From assembly GCA_964244295.1 (NCBI GenBank), contig CAXTIG010000024.1:37582-101581 (forward strand): 64,000 nucleotides of DNA. Reading direction: 5' to 3'. The translations under genes and the position numbers were made by a program. Each line of letters opens with the position of its first letter. Positions within the stretch are counted from its first letter, which is position 1. Below, one piece after another: positions 8,537 to 15,563 of the stretch. The notes under the pieces are model-generated. The model was not told where the DNA came from. It ran no database searches and saw only the letters and a program-made list of their open reading frames with translations. Origin of the DNA: JAJAZB01 sp964244295 (GTDB lineage Bacteria; Bacteroidota; Bacteroidia; Cytophagales; Spirosomataceae).

Positions 8537-9951
8537 GGTCGGGGGCGAGAATTTTCAGTCAAAACTACGGTCTTTTTGCCAAAGTATTCCGCCGCGCAGG
8601 TGTTCCAGAGGAAGGTCGGGTCGGTTTTCACGTCTTCTACAAACAGCGATTGCGGCACATTTTGCAGCGGAGCCACCCGCGCCGTATCGCCCCGGCTGGC
8701 CCGAATTTGTGCGTAGCGGGCGGTCATTTCCCAATCGAACCGCCGGGCCGTGCCCCGAAATAAATCGCGGTACATCGTGCGGATGGCCGGGCTGAACCCC
8801 AGCACGTACCCGGCCAGAATCAGCCCCGAAACGGAGCCAACCAGCCGCAAACGCGGGGAATCCTGACCGGGTTTCGGCTCGTCGCGCTGGGCGATCAGGT
8901 ACAAAAAGCCGAGCAGGAAGAAAAAGACGGTGAGGTTCAGAATCCGGGGCGGCGGGGCCAGGTGCGTGCCCACGCCGTAAAACTGCGGCAGGTACAGCAA
9001 CGCCACCGCTCCGAGCCAGACCGGCAGCAGCACCCACCAGGGCACCCGAAACCCCGCCGCCAGCCGAACGCCGGGATTGGCCCGCAGAAACGACCCGAAC
9101 CAAATTCCCACGACAAGCAGCGAGGCGAAGGCGAGGAAGCTGGAATGGAGCGCAATCGTGGCCCGCGCCGCCGCGCCCAGGGCCGCCGGAAGATTGCCGC
9201 CCTGGGGATTACTGCCGAGCCGGGCGGCGTTGCCGGGGGCGGCGAGCATCAGCGCCGCCGAAGCCAGCGCCACGCCAAGCAGCAGGGCCAGCCACCCGTC
9301 GAATTTTCTCCGAAAAAGTAAGGCGTACCCCAACCCTGCCCCCAGCACGAGCAGCGTGAAAATCATCATCATTTCGTTGGAACCCACCACGGCAAACACC
9401 AGAAATGCCGCCCACAGCGCCACCCAGGGCCGCCGCCGTCGGTAGCGCTCCTGCCGCAGCCGGGCGAGCCAAGTAATCAGGTACAAAAACAAAATGGCGG
9501 GCAGCAGGTACACGTACACGGCGGTCGACCAAAAAAATGCCTCGGCCACGCTGCTCACCCGGCACACGTACACGGCCATGAACCCCGCTGCCAGCGCCGC
9601 CCGCTGCCGCCCCGTCGCCCCCGGCAACGCTTCGCTGAACAGGCTGAACAGGGCGTGAAACAGCAGCGCCACCAGCACGAAGGGCATCACGTTGAAATAC
9701 CCCAGCCACCCGGCCCACAGCGGCGTGGCGTGAAACAGAAACGTGGCGAAGTACCGGCCCGTCCAGCCGATGTAGTAGGCGTGCTGCCCGTGCCAGAAGC
9801 CGTGGTCGCGGGTCATGAAGGCAAAGCAATAGTCGTCGGCGGGCGAGGGGTGGTTGTACCGCGCCAGCACCAGCAACGGCCCAACGCTGAGGGCGAACGA
9901 GAGCCAGAGGAGGAGTTCGGGGAGGGAAATTTTGCGGAGAAACTCGGGCAT
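8533..9951 (-). CDS. Polytopic membrane protein, probable GT-C glycosyltransferase (DUF6056-like)
   Basis: 472 residues with about eleven hydrophobic segments. The first extracytoplasmic loop has PSPADDYCF followed by GWTGRYFATF, like GT-C proteins with an acidic pair in loop 1. The ATG at 9949-9951 is preceded by the hydrophobic-start sequence MPEFLRKISL. The gene overlaps the GtrB-like gene by four bases, which strongly suggests they work together: GtrB charges the lipid carrier and this protein transfers the sugar outside the membrane. The family name is from memory of the motif and not certain; substrate unknown. Confidence 0.72.
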   Translation of the reverse strand: MPEFLRKISLPELLLWLSFALSVGPLLVLARYNHPSPADDYCFAFMTRDHGFWHGQHAYYIGWTGRYFATFLFHATPLWAGWLGYFNVMPFVLVALLFHALFSLFSEALPGATGRQRAALAAGFMAVYVCRVSSVAEAFFWSTAVYVYLLPAILFLYLITWLARLRQERYRRRRPWVALWAAFLVFAVVGSNEMMMIFTLLVLGAGLGYALLFRRKFDGWLALLLGVALASAALMLAAPGNAARLGSNPQGGNLPAALGAAARATIALHSSFLAFASLLVVGIWFGSFLRANPGVRLAAGFRVPWWVLLPVWLGAVALLYLPQFYGVGTHLAPPPRILNLTVFFFLLGFLYLIAQRDEPKPGQDSPRLRLVGSVSGLILAGYVLGFSPAIRTMYRDLFRGTARRFDWEMTARYAQIRASRGDTARVAPLQNVPQSLFVEDVKTDPTFLWNTCAAEYFGKKTVVLTENSRPRP

Positions 9952-9981
9952 TGGTGGGATGGGAAGTAGGGAGCAAAGGCA

Positions 9982-10067
9982 AAAAAATTCCCCCTTTAAA
10001 GGGGGTTAGGGAGATGTCTTCGCCCGGCCAAACACCCCCCTAATTCCCTTCAGAGGGGGAATTTTTT
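9982..10067. repeat. Inverted repeat overlapping the 3' end of the EamA gene
   Basis: Arms 9982-10011 and 10038-10067 match at 26 of 30 positions (AAAAAATTCCCCC outer part). One arm contains the EamA stop codon (10006-10008), so the last ~20 residues of that protein (KIPPLKGIRG...) are encoded by the repeat. Confidence 0.85.
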
Positions 10068-10995
10068 GCCGGTTCAACCACGGATACCCCAACACCGCCG
10101 CCAGAATCAAGGCCGCGCCGAAGTAAAATCCGGTGGTCATGCGTTCGCTTTCACCGAAAATTAAAAACGCCAGTCCGATGCCGTACACGGGTTCGAGGTT
10201 AAACGACAGGTTGAGCGTGAATGCCGAAAATACCCGCAGCAAGCGCACCATCGCCGAGTAGGCGTACACCGTGCAAATCAGGGCCAGCCCCGCCAACCAG
10301 AGCCAGTCGAGGCCGCGAGGCCAGAAAGGAGCCACCTGCTCAGGCGCGAAAAAAGTAGGATAAATCAACAGCGCCAGCACCGCCGTGCCATTAGCCCCGA
10401 TCATCTCCCAGAACGTCAGCGTGCGGGCGTCGTAGTGGGGCGAGAGGCGGGCGTTGAATACCGAGAACAAGGCCGCTAACCCCGCCGCCGTCACGGCCAC
10501 GGCCAACCCCAGCCCCCGGTCAAATTCAAAGACGAAAATTACGTACAATCCCACCAGCACCACCAGGCCCATCAGAACCTCCAGCCCACGCAGACGGCGG
10601 CGGTTGACGAGCGGGTCGATGAACGCCGTCCAGAGCGAGCCGGTCGAGATACCCGCCAGACACACCGAGGCATTGGCCAGCCGCGCCGCGCCGAAAAACA
10701 AGAGCCAATGCACCGCCAGCAACGCGCCGAGGGCGAGGAGTGGGCGAATTTTTTTGAATGGAGAATGGAAAATGGAGAATGGAGAATGACTATCATCTGT
10801 CTTTTTATTCTCCATTCTCCATTTTCCATTCTCCATTTTCATCAGCATTCCCAACCCCACCGCCGCCAGCGCCGTGCGCCAGAAAATGAGCGAGAGCGGC
10901 GAAATATCCCGCAGCAACAAGCCCAGAATGGCCGTGAAACTCAGGATCGCCACGATGAAGTGCAGTTCGAGAAAATGGCGCAGGGTAGGCTTCAT
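10006..10995 (-). CDS. EamA/DMT-family transporter carrying repeat-derived insertions
   Basis: 329 residues with ~10 membrane segments in two EamA repeats, typical of drug/metabolite transporters; substrate unknown. Between the second and third segments (residues ~53-80) is a hydrophilic stretch starting MENGKWRMEN that is exactly the translation of the inverted repeat at 10756-10838 and is foreign to the family. The C-terminal tail is likewise encoded by the repeat at 9982-10067. Both are in frame, so the gene may still work, since the inner insertion falls in a predicted loop. The inverted repeat at 11004-11080 begins just upstream of the ATG. Confidence 0.88.
   Translation of the reverse strand: MKPTLRHFLELHFIVAILSFTAILGLLLRDISPLSLIFWRTALAAVGLGMLMKMENGKWRMENKKTDDSHSPFSIFHSPFKKIRPLLALGALLAVHWLLFFGAARLANASVCLAGISTGSLWTAFIDPLVNRRRLRGLEVLMGLVVLVGLYVIFVFEFDRGLGLAVAVTAAGLAALFSVFNARLSPHYDARTLTFWEMIGANGTAVLALLIYPTFFAPEQVAPFWPRGLDWLWLAGLALICTVYAYSAMVRLLRVFSAFTLNLSFNLEPVYGIGLAFLIFGESERMTTGFYFGAALILAAVLGYPWLNRQKIPPLKGIRGVFGRAKTSP
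10756..10838. repeat. Inverted repeat of heptamer units inserted inside a coding region
   Basis: Arms 10756-10787 and 10807-10838 match at 31 of 32 positions, built from GAATGGA/GAAAATGGA units, with a 19-base loop. It reads through as MENGKWRMEN...SPFSIFHSPF in the EamA gene. The same vocabulary recurs at 25330-25435. Confidence 0.95.
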
Positions 10996-11003
10996 GGGAG
11001 AGC

Positions 11004-11080
11004 AGAGAGTAGAGAGCAGAGAGGATAGAGAAAGAAGATAAGCAGTTGCCTTTCTCTATCCTCTCTGCTCTCTACTCTCT
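11004..11080. repeat. Perfect 31-bp inverted repeat of AGAG units
   Basis: Arms 11004-11034 and 11050-11080 are exact reverse complements with a 15-base loop. Located between lptG (stop at 11084) and the EamA start (10995), both on the minus strand. A related purine-rich vocabulary (GAGGATAGAGAA) appears at 21575-21690. Confidence 0.95.
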
Positions 11081-11083
11081 ACT

Positions 11084-12160
11084 CTACCTCGGTATCGTTC
11101 GGTACAGCACCAACCCGATGAACGTGAAGGTGAGGTTAGGCAGCCAAACGGCCAGCAGGGGGTTGATGTCGCCTTTGGCGGCGATGCCGCTGCTGAGCAG
11201 GTAAAACAAAATGTACGCAAAGGCCAGCCCGAAGCCGAGGGCGATTTGCAAGCCCACCCCACCCCGCGCCTTGCGGGCCGACACAATCACACCGATGGCG
11301 GTGAGGATGAGTACCGAAAAGGGATTGGCAAATCGGGTGTATTTTTCGATGAGGTAGGTTTCGATGCCATCGGAGCCGCGCAGGCGCAGTTGGGCAATGT
11401 AGGCGTTGAGTTCGGGGAGCGTGAAGGTTTCCCAGCGGCGGTACTGACTTTCAAAATCACTGGGGCGGAGGTTGAGCGTGGTGTCGAGTTGGAGGCCTTT
11501 CGTCAGGGTTTCGTCCGCGCCGTTGATCGTGCGGATGGTGTAATCGTACACGGTCCACTTGCCCTTTTTGGCGTTCCACTCGATGCGGTTCGAGGAAAGT
11601 TTTTCTTTCAGTTCGTTGCCCTCCATTCGTTCGAGCGTGAAGCGGTCGCCGGTGTTGGTGGTGTTGCTGTAGCTTTCGAGGTAGGCGTACACGTTGGGGG
11701 CGATTTTCAGGTGTACGTCGCGACCGCTGAAGTAAAACTCGCCCTCCACGTATTTTTTCTCGAAAGCAATCCGGGTTTTGTTGGCCCGTGGAATCACGTA
11801 GCTCACCATCCCGAAGGTAAAGCCGCTGATGAGCGCCGCCCCCATAAAGTACGGCAGCATGAAACGCTGAAAACTCACGCCCGTGCTCAGAATGGCGATG
11901 ATTTCGGTGCGGGCGGCCAGGTTGGCCGTCATGAACACCGCCGAAATAAACACCATCAGCGGGCTGATCGTGTTGGCCCAGTACGGAATCAGGTTGAGGT
12001 AATAATCAAAAACAACCTCGCTGGTCGAGGGGTGGCGCTTTACGAAGTTGTCCAGCTTTTCGGTGTAATCCACCACGCAGATGATCAGCGTAATCATCGC
12101 AATTACGAAGACCCAGGTGACCAGAAAACGCTTGAGAATGTAGGCGTCGAGGAGTTTCAA
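11084..12160 (-). CDS. lptG: LPS export permease LptF/LptG family
   Basis: 358 residues of the YjgP/YjgQ family: MKLLDAYILKRFL start, membrane segments near residues 15-35, 55-80 and 100-125, a periplasmic beta-jellyroll middle (~140-260) and three C-terminal membrane segments. LptF and LptG form the membrane part of the ABC complex that extracts LPS from the inner membrane and passes it to LptC/LptA. The start fits the family exactly but is a TTG codon. Which of LptF or LptG it is cannot be settled without the partner, which is not in the window; LptG is favoured by the N-terminus. Confidence 0.88.
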   Translation of the reverse strand: MKLLDAYILKRFLVTWVFVIAMITLIICVVDYTEKLDNFVKRHPSTSEVVFDYYLNLIPYWANTISPLMVFISAVFMTANLAARTEIIAILSTGVSFQRFMLPYFMGAALISGFTFGMVSYVIPRANKTRIAFEKKYVEGEFYFSGRDVHLKIAPNVYAYLESYSNTTNTGDRFTLERMEGNELKEKLSSNRIEWNAKKGKWTVYDYTIRTINGADETLTKGLQLDTTLNLRPSDFESQYRRWETFTLPELNAYIAQLRLRGSDGIETYLIEKYTRFANPFSVLILTAIGVIVSARKARGGVGLQIALGFGLAFAYILFYLLSSGIAAKGDINPLLAVWLPNLTFTFIGLVLYRTIPR

Positions 12161-12166
12161 AGACAG

Positions 12167-12263
12167 GAATGAGTGAATGAGTGAATGAGTGAATGAGTGA
12201 ATGAAAATACCCTAAAACGCCCCTGGCTATTCTTTCATTCACTCATTCTCTCATTCATTCATT
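12167..12263. repeat. Tandem octamer GAATGAGT array forming an inverted repeat
   Basis: Four full GAATGAGT units plus a partial one at 12167-12206, faced by a degenerate complementary array at 12232-12263. It fills the gap between the DtxR-family gene and lptG. The regulator stop codon (12255-12257) and its last residues (TNE) lie within the second arm. Confidence 0.9.
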
Positions 12264-12917
12264 GGTTTTGACTAAAAGATTCCGCGCTACGGCTTGGCTG
12301 ACAAACTGCGGCGGACCGGCGTTGACACAGACCTGTACCGAGCCGTCGAAGGCGTTCACGTCGGTGACGGCCACCTGGCAACCGAGCGTCAGGCCGGTTT
12401 TGTCTAAAAATTGTAAAAACGTCGGGGAGTGTTCCGACACGCCCGTGAGCACCACCGCCCCACCCGGTTCTACTTCGTTGAGGCGGCGGTAGTCGGCCTG
12501 TGGCATCCGGCCCGTGGGGTCGGGAATGGGGTCGCCGTGGGGGTCGGCGCTGGGGTGGCCCAGGAAGGCGTCAAGTTTTTCGATCAGTTTTTCCGAGTCG
12601 ATGTGCTCCAATTCTTCGGCCAGTGGGTGGACTTCGTCCCAGCCAAAGCCCAGTTTTTCCACCAGAAACACCTCCCAGAGCCGGTGCTTGCGAATCACCT
12701 GCAAAGCCGCCCGCTCGCCCGCCAACGTAAGCCGCACTCCCTGGTATTTTTTGTAATGGATCAGATTTTTATCGGCCAGTTTACGCAGCATATCCGTCAC
12801 CGAGGCCGCGCGGGTCTGGGTCTGCTCGGCCAGGGCGTTGGTACTCACCTCGTCGTCCTGTTGAGCCGAGAGTTTGTAAATGATTTTGAGGTAGTTCTCT
12901 TCGGTAAACGAAGCCAT
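12255..12917 (-). CDS. DtxR/MntR-family metal-dependent transcriptional regulator
   Basis: 220 residues. An N-terminal winged helix (SVTDMLRKLADKNLIHY), a dimerisation/metal domain with HPLAEELEHIDSEKL and GHPSADPHGDPIP, and a C-terminal FeoA/SH3-like domain (~150-220). Members repress or activate metal-uptake genes when bound to Mn or Fe. It is divergent from an Nramp manganese transporter, and the gap carries a 15-bp inverted repeat, so it most likely controls that gene and itself. Closest to Bacteroidota MntR-like proteins by context; Fe versus Mn preference cannot be read from sequence. Confidence 0.92.
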   Translation of the reverse strand: MASFTEENYLKIIYKLSAQQDDEVSTNALAEQTQTRAASVTDMLRKLADKNLIHYKKYQGVRLTLAGERAALQVIRKHRLWEVFLVEKLGFGWDEVHPLAEELEHIDSEKLIEKLDAFLGHPSADPHGDPIPDPTGRMPQADYRRLNEVEPGGAVVLTGVSEHSPTFLQFLDKTGLTLGCQVAVTDVNAFDGSVQVCVNAGPPQFVSQAVARNLLVKTNE

Positions 12918-12972
12918 GTAGCAGCGAATTCTAGTTCGTTGCCCGGTGGAAAAGCAACGGAGCCAATTCGGA

Positions 12973-13003
12973 CAAAAGTAAGTTGAGCGAAGTCGAAAGA
13001 AAA
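12973..13003 (-). promoter_or_regulatory. Candidate promoter of the DtxR-family gene
   Basis: On the minus strand TACTTTTG (12980 to 12973) fits the TAnnTTTG -7 element. The -33 position (about 12999-13003) reads TTTC/TTTT and falls inside the left arm of the operator, so bound regulator would cover it. Confidence 0.45.
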
Positions 13004-13031
13004 ATTTTAGATTAGGCTAAAATTTTTCTTT
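12996..13031. promoter_or_regulatory. Operator between mntR-like and mntH: 15-bp perfect inverted repeat
   Basis: Arms 12996-13010 and 13017-13031 are exact reverse complements around the spacer ATTAGG. The core TTAGATTAGGCTAA differs from the classical DtxR-box core TTAGGTTAGCCTAA at only two central positions. It sits between two divergent metal-homeostasis genes and overlaps the -33 elements of both, which points to direct autoregulation and mntH repression. Confidence 0.8.
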
Positions 13032-13059
13032 GTTGAATCAAAAACCTTCCGTAACCTTG
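13029..13059 (+). promoter_or_regulatory. Candidate promoter of mntH
   Basis: TTTG at 13029-13032 and TAACCTTG at 13052-13059 with a 19-base spacer match the Bacteroidota TTTG-N19-TAnnTTTG pattern with one mismatch. The -33 TTTG overlaps the right operator arm. A start site near 13066 would rule out translation from the GTG at 13059 and supports the ATG at 13092. Confidence 0.6.
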
Positions 13060-13091
13060 TGAAGTTGAATAAACTGAGAACGAGGAGATCC

Positions 13092-14417
13092 ATGCAAGAC
13101 GTATCCGAACCGAAATCAAAACCGGTTTTCCAATCCCTTCCCGAAGTTTTTGCCTCGGTGCCCGTGCCCGAAAACGGCAGTTTCTGGCGCAAACTCCGCG
13201 CCTTTGCCGGGCCGGGGCTGCTCGTGGCCGTGGGCTACATGGATCCCGGCAACTGGGCCACCGACATCGCCGGGGGTGCCCGCTTTGGGTACGCCTTGCT
13301 GGCGGTGGTGTTGCTGTCGAGTTTGTTTGCCATGCTGCTTCAGCATTTATCACTGCGGTTGGGCATTGCCACCGGGCAGGATTTGGCTCAGGCTTGCCGG
13401 GCCAATTACTCCCGCCCCGTTTCGTTCGGCCTGTGGGTGCTGGCCGAAATCGCCATCGCCGCCACCGACCTGGCCGAAGTGCTCGGTTCAGCGCTGGCGC
13501 TCAACCTGCTTTTCGGGCTTCCGTTGGCCGCCGGGGTCGTGATTACCGTCCTCGACGTGCTATTGATTCTTTACGTCCAAAACCGGGGCTTCCGCCTGCT
13601 CGAAAGCATCGTGGCGGGGCTGATTGGCATCATCCTGCTGTGTTTCGGCTACGAACTGATCGTGTCCCAGCCCGACGTGCGGGCGGTGCTGGGCGGTTTT
13701 TTGCCCCGGAAAGAAATCATCACCAATCCCACGATGCTTTACCTCGCCATCGGGATTCTGGGGGCAACGGTGATGCCCCACAACCTCTACCTCCACAGCA
13801 GCATCGTGCAAACGCGGGCCTTCCGGCGCACGCCGGAGGGTCGGCGGCAAGCGGTGAAATTCGCCACCATCGACTCCACCGTTTCGTTGTTGCTGGCTTT
13901 TTTCATCAACGCGGCCATTCTCATCGTGGCGGCGGCGGCCTTTCACACCACCGGCAACCAGCACATCGCCGACATCACCGACGCCCACCACCTGCTCGAC
14001 CCGGTGTTGGGCGTAAAGCTGGCTGGGTTGGTGTTTGCCGTGGCGCTGCTGGCAGCGGGCCAGAACTCGACCGTGACGGGCACGCTGGCCGGGCAAATCG
14101 TGATGGAAGGCTTCCTTAACCTGCGCCTGAAACCCTGGCTGCGGAGGCTCATTACGCGGGGCATCGCCGTGGTGCCCGCGCTGGTGGTAACGCTGCTGTA
14201 CGGCGAAAATGGCGTGGGCGATTTGCTGGTACTGAGTCAGGTGATTTTGTCGCTCCAACTCAGCTTTGCGGTGGTGCCGCTGGTGAAATTTACCAGCTCA
14301 AAACTGAAGATGCGTGCGCTGGTAAACCCAGGTTGGCTGAACGCCCTGAGTTGGGCGGTGGCGGCAGTCATCATCGCCCTGAACGTGTATCTGCTCTGGC
14401 AAACGGTGATGGGCTGA
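13092..14417 (+). CDS. mntH: Nramp-family divalent metal (Mn2+) transporter
   Basis: 441 residues from the ATG at 13092, chosen because GAGGAG lies 6 bases upstream and the promoter sits across the earlier GTG. Eleven predicted membrane segments. TM1 carries the metal-site motif MDPGNWATD and TM6 carries GATVMPHNLYLHSS, the DPGN and MPH motifs that coordinate Mn2+/Fe2+ in Nramp proteins. The family is a proton-coupled importer in the inner membrane. Controlled most likely by the divergent DtxR-family gene through the shared operator. Confidence 0.95.
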   Translation: MQDVSEPKSKPVFQSLPEVFASVPVPENGSFWRKLRAFAGPGLLVAVGYMDPGNWATDIAGGARFGYALLAVVLLSSLFAMLLQHLSLRLGIATGQDLAQACRANYSRPVSFGLWVLAEIAIAATDLAEVLGSALALNLLFGLPLAAGVVITVLDVLLILYVQNRGFRLLESIVAGLIGIILLCFGYELIVSQPDVRAVLGGFLPRKEIITNPTMLYLAIGILGATVMPHNLYLHSSIVQTRAFRRTPEGRRQAVKFATIDSTVSLLLAFFINAAILIVAAAAFHTTGNQHIADITDAHHLLDPVLGVKLAGLVFAVALLAAGQNSTVTGTLAGQIVMEGFLNLRLKPWLRRLITRGIAVVPALVVTLLYGENGVGDLLVLSQVILSLQLSFAVVPLVKFTSSKLKMRALVNPGWLNALSWAVAAVIIALNVYLLWQTVMG

Positions 14418-14438
14418 GGTGGTGGAATGCGTTTTTTG

Positions 14439-14477
14439 GTTTGTGGTTGAAATGCATTTTAACCGTAAACCACAAAC
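14439..14477. repeat. Short inverted repeat upstream of the 14488 gene
   Basis: GTTTGTGGTT (14439-14448) and AACCACAAAC (14468-14477) are exact complements with a 19-base loop, in the 70-base gap between mntH and the next small gene. Could be a weak terminator of mntH or an operator; nothing decides. Confidence 0.5.
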
Positions 14478-14487
14478 GCAACAAACC

Positions 14488-14739
14488 ATGAGCAAGACCA
14501 TCCAGCCCCGCGACGACACGAAACCCGAACGCGGCGAACAGCAGTACGGCGAGGTCGATTTTGCCGACCCAACCAACAAAAAATACCCCATCGACACGCC
14601 AGCCCACATCCGGGCAGCCTGGAGCTACATCAACCAGAGCGACAACGCGGCCAAGTACAAACCCGACGAAGTAGAAATCATCAAGGAACACATCCGCCGC
14701 GCTGCCGGGAAGCATGGGATTGACATTAGCCGGGATTGA
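14488..14739 (+). CDS. Small hydrophilic protein, DUF6582-like
   Basis: 83 residues, highly charged, starting MSKTIQPRDD at the ATG 14488. The central FADPTNKKYPIDTPAHIRAAWSY and NQSDNAAKY resemble the small DUF6582-type domain often found in phage-related or stress-related short proteins. No membrane segment or signal peptide. It follows mntH on the same strand after 70 bases and is followed by a 40-bp perfect hairpin that likely ends the transcript. Function not known; the family name is from memory. Confidence 0.7.
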   Translation: MSKTIQPRDDTKPERGEQQYGEVDFADPTNKKYPIDTPAHIRAAWSYINQSDNAAKYKPDEVEIIKEHIRRAAGKHGIDISRD

Positions 14740-14774
14740 TGCGGCGGAAAACAGGAAAAACATCTATCAAAAAC

Positions 14775-14873
14775 AAAAGGCTGTCATCCTGGAAGGACCT
14801 TGTCGGACGACCGTTTCCATTCAAGGAAAGCTTACGGTCGTCCGACAAGGTCCTTCCAGGATGACAGCCTTTT
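14775..14873. repeat. Perfect 40-bp inverted repeat (TGTCATCC...GAAGGACCT family)
   Basis: Arms 14775-14814 and 14834-14873 are exact reverse complements with a 19-base loop, followed by a T run (to 14876). Lies between convergent genes (14739 and 14914), so it can end transcription from both sides. The CTGTCATCC and GAAGGACCT words recur in the inverted repeat at 50988-51108. Confidence 0.95.
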
Positions 14874-14913
14874 TTTCGATTTGAAAATAATTCCTTTCAA
14901 ACCCATACGCCCA

Positions 14914-15447
14914 TCACCCCCCATTCACCTGATAAATTCCCGCCAGGTTCCGGCCCAGACCGTCGTAATCCAGGCCGTAGCCCACCACAAATTTATCTTC
15001 GATTTCAAACCCCACGTACCGCAGCCGGAGCGGCACACGGGTGGCGGTGGGTTTGTGGAGCAGCGTGGCGATTTCGAGGCTGCGGGGGCGTAGGGCGGTA
15101 AGCTGGCCGAGGAGTTCGGTCATGGTCAGGCCGGTGTCGACGATGTCTTCCACGATGATGAGGTCACGGTTCTCGATCCCCTCCGTCAGGCCCAGGATGG
15201 ACCTGACCCGCCCCGTCGATCCCATTTTTTCGTAGGAAGCCATCCGCACGAATGTAATTTCGCAGGGCACGTCGAGGCCCTTCATTAGTTCAGCGGCGAA
15301 GAGAAAGGCCCCGTTGAGCACGGCCACGAGCAGGGGTTGCCGCCCGGCGTAATCCCGGCTGATTTGGGCGGCGAGTTCGCGAATGCGGTTTTCAACAACG
15401 GCCTGTTCGAGAAAGGGCCGGAAGGATTTGTCTTTGACGGTGACCAT
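14914..15447 (-). CDS. hpt: Hypoxanthine phosphoribosyltransferase
   Basis: 177 residues, the usual length. The phosphoribosyl-pyrophosphate loop is LIIVEDIVDTGLTM (~100-113), with AVLNGAFLFAAELMKGL and the C-terminal purine-site segment FVVGYGLDYDGLGRNL. Converts hypoxanthine (and guanine) plus PRPP to the nucleotides in purine salvage; cytosolic. Divergent from the TPR gene at 15564. The upstream gap has a small hairpin (AGCCTA-AAAG-TAGGCT). Confidence 0.95.
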   Translation of the reverse strand: MVTVKDKSFRPFLEQAVVENRIRELAAQISRDYAGRQPLLVAVLNGAFLFAAELMKGLDVPCEITFVRMASYEKMGSTGRVRSILGLTEGIENRDLIIVEDIVDTGLTMTELLGQLTALRPRSLEIATLLHKPTATRVPLRLRYVGFEIEDKFVVGYGLDYDGLGRNLAGIYQVNGG

Positions 15448-15563
15448 GTTTTGGGGGAAGAAGCCTAAAAGTAGGCTCTTTTCACGTTTGTAAAAAAAGT
15501 ACCCCCAATGGAAACGCCCCAGTCACGACCAGCGTTCTGCCATCGCCGTAGGTTTTCTCAACT

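Noticed and set aside
12167..12263. CRISPR array
   Set aside because: Units are 8 bases without spacers; simple tandem repeat.
13059..13091. Upstream GTG start for mntH
   Set aside because: Promoter -7 element lies over it, while the ATG at 13092 has a good GAGGAG site.
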